Below, piece by piece: positions 58,081 through 64,000 of a stretch of DNA of 64,000 nucleotides. Under the pieces are notes generated by a model, which searched no databases, was not told the DNA's origin, and saw nothing but the letters and a program-made list of their open reading frames with translations. Within the stretch, counting starts at the first letter, position 1. Every line of letters starts with the position of its first letter. Source of the stretch: Hydrangea macrophylla (lineage: Eukaryota > Streptophyta > Magnoliopsida > Cornales > Hydrangeaceae); NCBI GenBank assembly GCA_033977485.1, contig CM066984.1, positions 109,401,691 to 109,465,690 of the forward strand, given 5' to 3'. Both the position numbers and the translations under genes were made by a program.

Positions 58081-59610
58081 TGTTCGCTCTCGGGATATGT
58101 ATGATTCAAGTGCAAATCAATCGTAACAAGTAATACTCGGGTAGGTACGAGGTCGATTTCCACGGGGACTAGACCGAAAGATTATAGTTTTAAGACACGA
58201 ATACACTACTATCGTAACCACAAAGAAAGAAAAGATGGTCGAATTGGAGGTATCTAACTCTAAATCTAAAACTAATATGCGAGTAAAACTAAGGTGACAA
58301 AGATAACAATTAAGTTAACTAATTAAACGACGGGTGAAAATTAACTGTAACAAGCAAGCTAAAACAAAGAGTTGATTTACTAAAGAGGAGAAGGGCTAGG
58401 GGTCATGCTACCAACCCTGGATCACACAAGGATAAGTCTTAAGGATTTGGAGGGAACTTCTCAAGTGAACAAAGTTCCTTGGAAGCCAACAATCAAACAT
58501 GTGGGTTGTCAACCCCACTATAAAAGATGAAAGCTTAGGGAAATTAAGGACAAATGTTGGATTGGTAATATAGATTCAATAATCCCCATTGCATGACAAT
58601 GGAGGTAAAGAAACAAACATATTACAAACCCAACACTCTTCAATCACTCAAGAAGATCCAAAACCTTTGGACTTTCAAGAAACACAAGGATCCATAGGTG
58701 GGTTCATGACCCATAACCTAGAAAACTAGCTACACATAGATTTAACTAAACAAACATTAATACAAATATTAAGGGAGTAGAGAAACATCACCATAAATGC
58801 ATAACAACTACTTCAAGAAAGTGAGAATCCAATAAATAGCTTCAATAAATGCTCCAAAAGAAGAAATCAAGCTTGCAAGTTGTAGAATCTCTCAAAATCT
58901 CACTTACAAGCCCTAAATCCAACTAATTTATAAACAAAATAACAAGAAATCCTATAGAGATACAAGAGGGTTAAGAGAGAGAATCTATACTACTGTAAAA
59001 ATTAGGTCAAGCCCCCAAAAACGAGTTATAATGGGGTATTTATACAAAATCCTCGGAGTGGCAAACTTGTAAAACAAAGAGTGCAGAAACAGGGACTTTC
59101 GACTGGTCGAGCGGGCCCATTCAACTGGTTGAATGCCCCTCTGCAGAATGATTGAAAAGAACACAAAAAAGTGGATCGATCGAATTGGGTAATTCGACCG
59201 GTCGAATGCCCCTCTGCCTGAAATCTTCACAGCTTCACAACAAGCTTGCACACTGATCACAAAAATTGCCCCTCGCTTCGGCCTCCGATTGAGGTAAAAT
59301 TCGCGGCCACGCGGAGAAGACTCGCAGGGCTATCTTTATCAAGTTTGGAACACTCTTCCAAAATGAGGTTTTGGAATCTGAAATTGAGCTCGACGAGGCT
59401 GCAATGGAAGTGATCTTCAGCCGAGGCTTTTCCTCCCGACTAGGATTGTCTAAAAGACTTACAAAACACAAAAATAACCCGTGTAAAGGATGTAAATAGT
59501 AGAAATGAGGGTTATGCGAGAAAAGTGCGTAAATAATGTACTTAGAAGCTCCGGGAGTGGTATTTTGCGCAATTAAAAATCCATACTCAACCAAAATATG
59601 TGATACATCA
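58081..59610 (-). repeat. 5' LTR of Athila
   Basis: 1530 bp, nearly identical to the 3' LTR with scattered substitutions and a short deletion near 59270. TATA at 59037-59044; palindromes at 59098-59209. Confidence 0.93.
59037..59044 (-). promoter_or_regulatory. Probable TATA box of the Athila 5' LTR
   Basis: TATAAATA on the minus strand in TTTTGTATAAATACCCC, duplicated at 47849-47856. A CTCTCTCTTAACCC leader lies downstream. Confidence 0.55.
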
Positions 59611-59615
59611 CGCTC

Positions 59616-59756
59616 ACTGCGAGCTTCTTGTCTTTCAAGACGCATGGAGAGTTGTTCAACTTGTCTTCGAAGAGCCTGAACTTCATCATCTCTTTCATTC
59701 CTCATATCAACCATAATTGGATTACCACTACGTTCTCTACCTCTTCTTGTCGCCAT
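59616..59756 (-). pseudogene. gag N-terminal piece
   Basis: Starts MATRRGRERSGNPIMVDMRN and contains a heptad-like helix (VQALRRQVEQLSMRLERQEA). The frame runs into Athila LTR at 59615; the gag body continues at 46893. Confidence 0.75.
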
Positions 59757-59811
59757 AATGATCTTAAAGAAGAAGCTAGACCAAGAGCGTTTCACAGGCT
59801 TTGATACCAAT

Positions 59812-60161
59812 TGATGCGGTGATAAAGAAGAAGAGGAAGAGATAAAAAATTACATCAGCAACAAAGAAAAGGGGAGGGAAAAACAGAGAGCTAAGCTCTA
59901 TTTAGTTTTCATTCATAATAGGAAAATATAATCAAATCTGCCCATACTCTCCATTCTAATCATAATATAAAGTCAAAGAAATCAAGCAATTACACTTTCC
60001 CAAAAATATCACACTTTCCTAGATGACAAAAAACTTTAATATAGGAATCATCAGTCAAAGCTTTAAAGGCTTTGGGGTCTGTTAACATTCCAACTACCAA
60101 CTATCAAAGCTGACAGCTAGACTCCAGAATCTGCATTAATGCTTCTTTGTCTACTGCATCA
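59812..60161 (-). repeat. 5' LTR of the chromovirus-like element
   Basis: 350 bp, TGATGCGGTG...CTGCATCA. It is followed on the minus strand by the initiator-Met type primer site. Confidence 0.88.
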
Positions 60162-60285
60162 TTTTCCCAAATTTTGTAATACTATGCTCCCCCAATTTTG
60201 GAATGTTATGCTTCCCCAATTTTGAAATGCTACGCTTCCCAAATTTTGTAATACTATGCTCCCCCAATCTTGAAATGTTATGAAA
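60162..60285. repeat. Tandem array, unit about 25-27 bp (right part)
   Basis: Five units of the form ATGCTTCCCCAATTTTGAA. Same family as 42312-42370, from which it is separated by the retroelement insertion. Confidence 0.8.
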
Positions 60286-60432
60286 TCAACGAACCAAACA
60301 AAATATGACGACCACTAATTTTAAAACTTTAGATGAACAAAAACTTGAAAGGGTACCCAATCATGGGACACATCAACGACATGATGGACCATTAATTACT
60401 TACACTTGAATTTGTAAATGTGAAGGTATTAA

Positions 60433-61165
60433 AATGGATAGTGTTGTGACTATAATGTTGTATTGGGAGGGGGGCATGTGCATTGGAGCGGATGGTCTAT
60501 ACTACGATAGTAACTGTCGAAGTTTCATTCGCCTGAATATCGACGCTCAATACACTGAACTTGTTAGAAAAGTCTGCAACAAAATGGGGGTTCATCAGAA
60601 AGTCTTCGATTGAAGTTCACTTGTAGGTTTTCATCGGTTCTTGGATATCAAGTTTCCAAGTTTATATCGTTTGAAGTAAATGATGATGAAAGTCTACAAG
60701 TAATACTAGAAACAGCATTAGCCAATATAGCTATAAACTCTATGGATTTATATGTCGAGACAGAGAATCTTCCCGAGGCCCATCAAACATTAGATGATTG
60801 GATTGGGTCGTACACTTCTCAGTTGACACAAGAAGGTGAAAGCTCAAACCTGTTTGTACAGGGGTTATTGTCTTCCACGTCTACACAACATGTGGATCAC
60901 TCAAATCCGTTGCAAAACAATTAGACTGAATACAGGAGTCCGATGCAAGACATTAATTATTTTAGAACGGGGAATTCTTGTACAGTTCGATTCAGATGAT
61001 TGCATATATGGTAATGATTGGGTACATAGAGACTCCAGAAAACTCGGATGAAGAAGATGTGCATACAAAAGAGTAAACTTGGGGGAGGGGATGAGGAAGA
61101 CGATGCTATCGAAGATATTGAGCCGACTGCCCAAATAAATCATGCAAAATGCTTTGTATGAGCCT
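60433..61165 (+). pseudogene. Mutator-like (MULE) transposase N-terminal remnant
   Basis: MDSVVTIMLYWEGGMCIGAD, LYYDSNCRSFIRLNIDAQYT and ELVRKVCNKMGVHQKVFD, then TGA. The next frame (from about 60610) has KFTCRFSSVLGYQVSKFISF and INSMDLYVETENLPE, the PB1-like N-terminal domain found in plant MULE transposases. An acidic stretch (DEED...EDIEPTAQ) and LYEPHSSTVTPFDLSI follow. The DDE core and zinc finger are absent, so it is a broken fragment. Confidence 0.65.
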
Positions 61166-61204
61166 CATTCATCAACTGTTACACCCTTTGACTTGAGCAT
61201 CCAT

Positions 61205-63733
61205 ACTGTGTGGATATCGTATTTTTACCCACAGTTTTTTAAAATCGTTTTCACTTTCAAAATCAAAATACGAGTCGCCACTTAATTTTTTTAAAAGGAA
61301 AATTAAGAAACCATTTTAACGGCAAAACTGATCTTTTTGGAAACTAGAGATTCTAGGTTTGGGGATTATGGAATGAGAGGGGAAGGAGCCCGACAAACTA
61401 AAACACCTCCCTCTCATCCTATCTTGTGATAGGCTCCTACTCAACATCCTTTTTAATCGAATTATTAATCTAAGCATCCCCTCAATTAATACACACACAT
61501 ATATATATATATATACACACACATTACAAAAGCATGTTGAAAGGGGTACAAAATTGCTAACGATAAAAGGCATACAAAATCATGTAATTCAACTAGCTAG
61601 CAAGAATGACATGCAAATAAAAAACAAGAGAGCGTGCCCGGATCCAGCCACAAAATGGAAATGTGTAATGCACGCAAGTAAATAAAAACCTAAAAGAGTC
61701 TCTAATTACATATATACACATAAGGCAAGACCTAATTCTAATGGGTCACACATAGAGTCGAAAAATCAATGAAAATCTCAATAAATAAAATAAACTAGAG
61801 AAAAAGAGTCAAGAAATCATACCTCAATTAGCGCTACAAAACAAAGGGTTAGTCCACATACTTTGAACAAGATATAATATCTAACAACATTCATAATCTA
61901 TCATGAATTCCTTCTAACTAGTTGAAAGCATTACATCATCTATAGGTATACAAGTCTCAACTAGGAGCCAATGTAATGTCCATATAGAGATGATATAATC
62001 CCAACATGATCACAAAGAACTCACAACTAGGTTCAATTAGATGCAACTTAAACCAAGAATAAGTCCTAATTACAAGTACTAACATACATGAATGAATGCA
62101 TGGACATGAACAAATATGAGCTATGAATTATTCATTGGTTTGGATTGTTTAACCCCTAGATTTAAGTCCAATTAATCATTATTAGAACATTGTTTAAGTC
62201 TTAAGGCACTAGGAGACCATTTAGATTAGTCTTTACAATATTTATTAAAACTGTGACAAAATTTCAGGATTTACGGAGAGCATGTTAGATTTTCAAAAAT
62301 AGTAAAAGCATAGATCTTATGGTTTGATTTCAATGATTTTTGGATATGTTGTGCCTCTGTGAGTCTAGTTTCTAACCCAAAAAGAAAATCAAAGATCCAA
62401 CGGTTCAATCTCTGGGAATTGGGTCATAACCAGACATCACTCAATATATAACAACTCTCTGTCCAGAAATTTGGTGTGATTTTATAAAAATAGTAAATAA
62501 ATCCGAATAACTCTAATCTTTTTAGAAGATCTTATTAACACATTAAACTTCATTAAAAAAAATTTTGAAGTCAAGAATGCTTGATTAAGGCTCTGATTGA
62601 CTCATTTCAAGAAGGTGTTGCTGTTATGAAAATTTGGACTGATTATGATTGTTTCACAAAACTCATGACTAAACCATCTTAAACATGAAATCTCATCAAA
62701 ACAAAAATTGTAGTGGTAGATCTTTGTGTTTTAACACTCTCCAATTGGTCGCATTCAATTCCAACAGATCATTATTTAATAAAAATCTTTGATCAAAATT
62801 GGTTTATGAATTCACTACACCATTATTGAGTTTCATTAAGTCTATCAATCAAACCCTAGAGGTTGACTCATCCTAAGACTAATTCTCCTTCACATTGATG
62901 GTCATTGGAGATTAAAAAAGAAGACTAATCCATGTGAGCCTCATTGAAATAAGGAAAGGATTCCATAAGACTTCAAATTAGAGGACCTAAGTCATGAATT
63001 AAGACTTAGATCTACAAATTATGCACAGATATGACTATTCTCATTTGAATCACAAGTTCATAGAAAATTAAAAGACTAACTTAAGGGAATCAAAAGAGGT
63101 ACTGAGAACCTCATGAATCCCAAGAGAAGAACACGACAAAGGAAAAAGAAATCAAAGTTTACATAATGTCCAAATTAAACTTTACTTTATGACTTATTGA
63201 ATCTTAAACCTTAGGCTATTTTGATCCAAAGCAAATGAAAAGCAAATGGAAGTTCAATCACAATTCTAGTTGTGTGTGATGAAAAGAGGTGAGGAAAGAC
63301 TTTTTGAAAATATGTAAAAGATCCTAAGTAGTTCTATGATTTGTGATTGAACCTAAGTTAAGTACTAATTAGTCTAGAGTTTACCTTCAATTATCCTCTA
63401 CTTCTTTGTGATTTGAGGGTATTCCAACGGCTATTCAAGCTCTTCTTCTAGCTCTTACTCCTTAATTCTTCTAATTTTCTCTAAGTTTTTCCTAATTTTC
63501 TCTAAGGATATCAAAATATTTTAGATTCAAAACCTTAAGATTGAGAGTTTTTCAAGACCTCTTGTAATGGGATATTCATCCCCCTATATATAGGCAAACT
63601 TTAAAGGGTTATTTTTGGTAATTTTAGGGGCAAAACCCTAATCTCAGACTGCCAAAAAATGCGACAATTTGTGGAGTTGTCTGTGACACTCAGTAAGTGC
63701 CGGAACAGCACTTGCTGATACCCGGCGCGACAT
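61205..63733 (+). repeat. Possible LTR or LTR-derived block
   Basis: Begins TGTGGATATCGTATTTTTACCC and includes GAGTCGCCACTTAATTTTTT, a phrase I associate with dispersed plant gypsy repeats. It also has a TATA-like CTATATATAGG at about 63582-63591, an imperfect palindrome CAGTAAGTGC...GCACTTGCTG near 63692-63718, and ends CCGGCGCGACA. No target duplication was found, so the borders are a guess. No gene is seen between 61600 and 63550. Confidence 0.35.
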
Positions 63734-63816
63734 TCATCTAAGTAAATAATGACAGAGTTAAACTGTGAGTTGCATTATTGTTGAAATTGCTAATCTTTCA
63801 TATATTGTTTTCATAG

Positions 63817-64000
63817 ATGATCTGGCAGCTGTACAGTGCTGAGCTAGTCGCTTTGTTACCTCAATACTGTCGGGCTGGGCAGATGGCTAGATGTCCGTTG
63901 ATCATGTACGCCGTACTTGAGTAGCATCATCCCGACAGAGTGATGTGATAATTCGGCATGAGGCAGGTAGTCACAGATCTATGTAACACTATGACGACAT
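63817..64000 (+). pseudogene. Plant mobile domain (MAIN/PP7-like) fragment, decayed
   Basis: After a TTTTCATAG acceptor-like site the frame reads MIWQLYSAELVALLPQYC, CPLIMYAVLE, stop, HHPDRVM, two stops, FGMRQVV. The pattern PLI-x-x-x-VE-W-H-x-PDRVMRQFG is the C-terminal plant mobile domain motif. The three stops stand where W, R and Q are expected. The fragment runs off the window. Confidence 0.6.

Larger units (their letters stand above)
46894..59610 (-). mobile_element. Athila-type Ty3/gypsy retrotransposon
   Basis: 12.7 kb with LTRs 46894-48427 and 58081-59610 (TGTTTGCTCTCGG...GATACATCA on the plus strand). The target duplication is CGCTA (46889-46893) versus CGCTC (59611-59615). The minus-strand primer site TGGCGCCGTTGCCGGGGACT (58055-58074) is the Asp-tRNA type classic for Athila. 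The polypurine tract AGTAGGGGGGTG abuts 48428. Gag, protease, RT, RNase H and integrase are present on the minus strand, followed by an extra ORF and about 2.4 kb of non-coding DNA before the 3' LTR. Confidence 0.94.
42371..60161 (-). mobile_element. Decayed chromovirus-like Ty3/gypsy element, split by Athila
   Basis: Short LTRs (42371-42719 and 59812-60161, about 350 bp) start TGATGCGGTG and end CTGCATCA on the plus strand. The minus-strand primer site TTGGTATCAAAGCC at about 59800-59813 shows it reads on the minus strand. Its own length without the insert is about 5.07 kb. Gag is interrupted at 46893/59611 by the 12.7 kb Athila element with target duplication CGCTA/CGCTC. Many stops and frameshifts break pol. 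RT wording ([28 protein letters not shown]) is of the chromovirus type (CRM/Galadriel-like). No chromodomain is visible. The lineage is uncertain. Confidence 0.88.

Overview
This is nuclear DNA of a flowering plant, most likely a eudicot. The evidence is an AT-rich background with CT, CA and TA microsatellites, plant-type split genes, and typical plant LTR retrotransposons (Athila, Tekay-like and other chromovirus-like Ty3/gypsy elements, plus a small non-autonomous element). There are no bacterial operons, CRISPR arrays or rRNA genes. I cannot name the species from this window.

Two host genes are supported, both on the minus strand. (1) A Rab escort protein gene (REP) has nine coding exons between 18954 and 5260. 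All intron borders fit GT-AG and keep the frame, giving 554 codons including the stop. Exon 2 has an in-frame TGA, and exon 1 has a changed glycine in the nucleotide-fold motif, so this copy may be a pseudogene or a non-functional allele. Intron 1 (7.4 kb) holds a truncated gypsy fragment and a complete 3.4 kb non-autonomous LTR element. (2) A two-RRM hnRNP F/H-type RNA-binding protein (268 aa) has a 17-nt first coding exon at 41134-41150 and a main exon at 37905-38694.

Layout: 1-5.2 kb, intergenic DNA with a palindromic MITE and a diverged tandem duplication. 5.3-19.0 kb, REP. 19.6-35.8 kb, a three-level nest: a solo LTR (19759-35565) is split by a Tekay-like element (21627-34957), whose 3' LTR is split by another solo LTR (32343-34424). 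All three have 5-bp target duplications. 37.9-41.2 kb, the RRM gene. 42.4-60.2 kb, a decayed chromovirus-like element whose gag is split by a 12.7 kb Athila element (46894-59610). 60.2-64 kb, a MULE transposase remnant, LTR-like DNA and a decayed plant-mobile-domain fragment.

The most interesting pattern is that unrelated LTR families here each carry clusters of their own CpG-centred palindrome (AATCGATT, CAGTCGACTG, TTCGACCGGTCGAA, GCTTCGAAGC, GCGCGCGC). These lie upstream of an LTR TATA box or in the leader. In the Athila element the same palindrome block recurs in front of an extra ORF downstream of pol, as if marking a second promoter.
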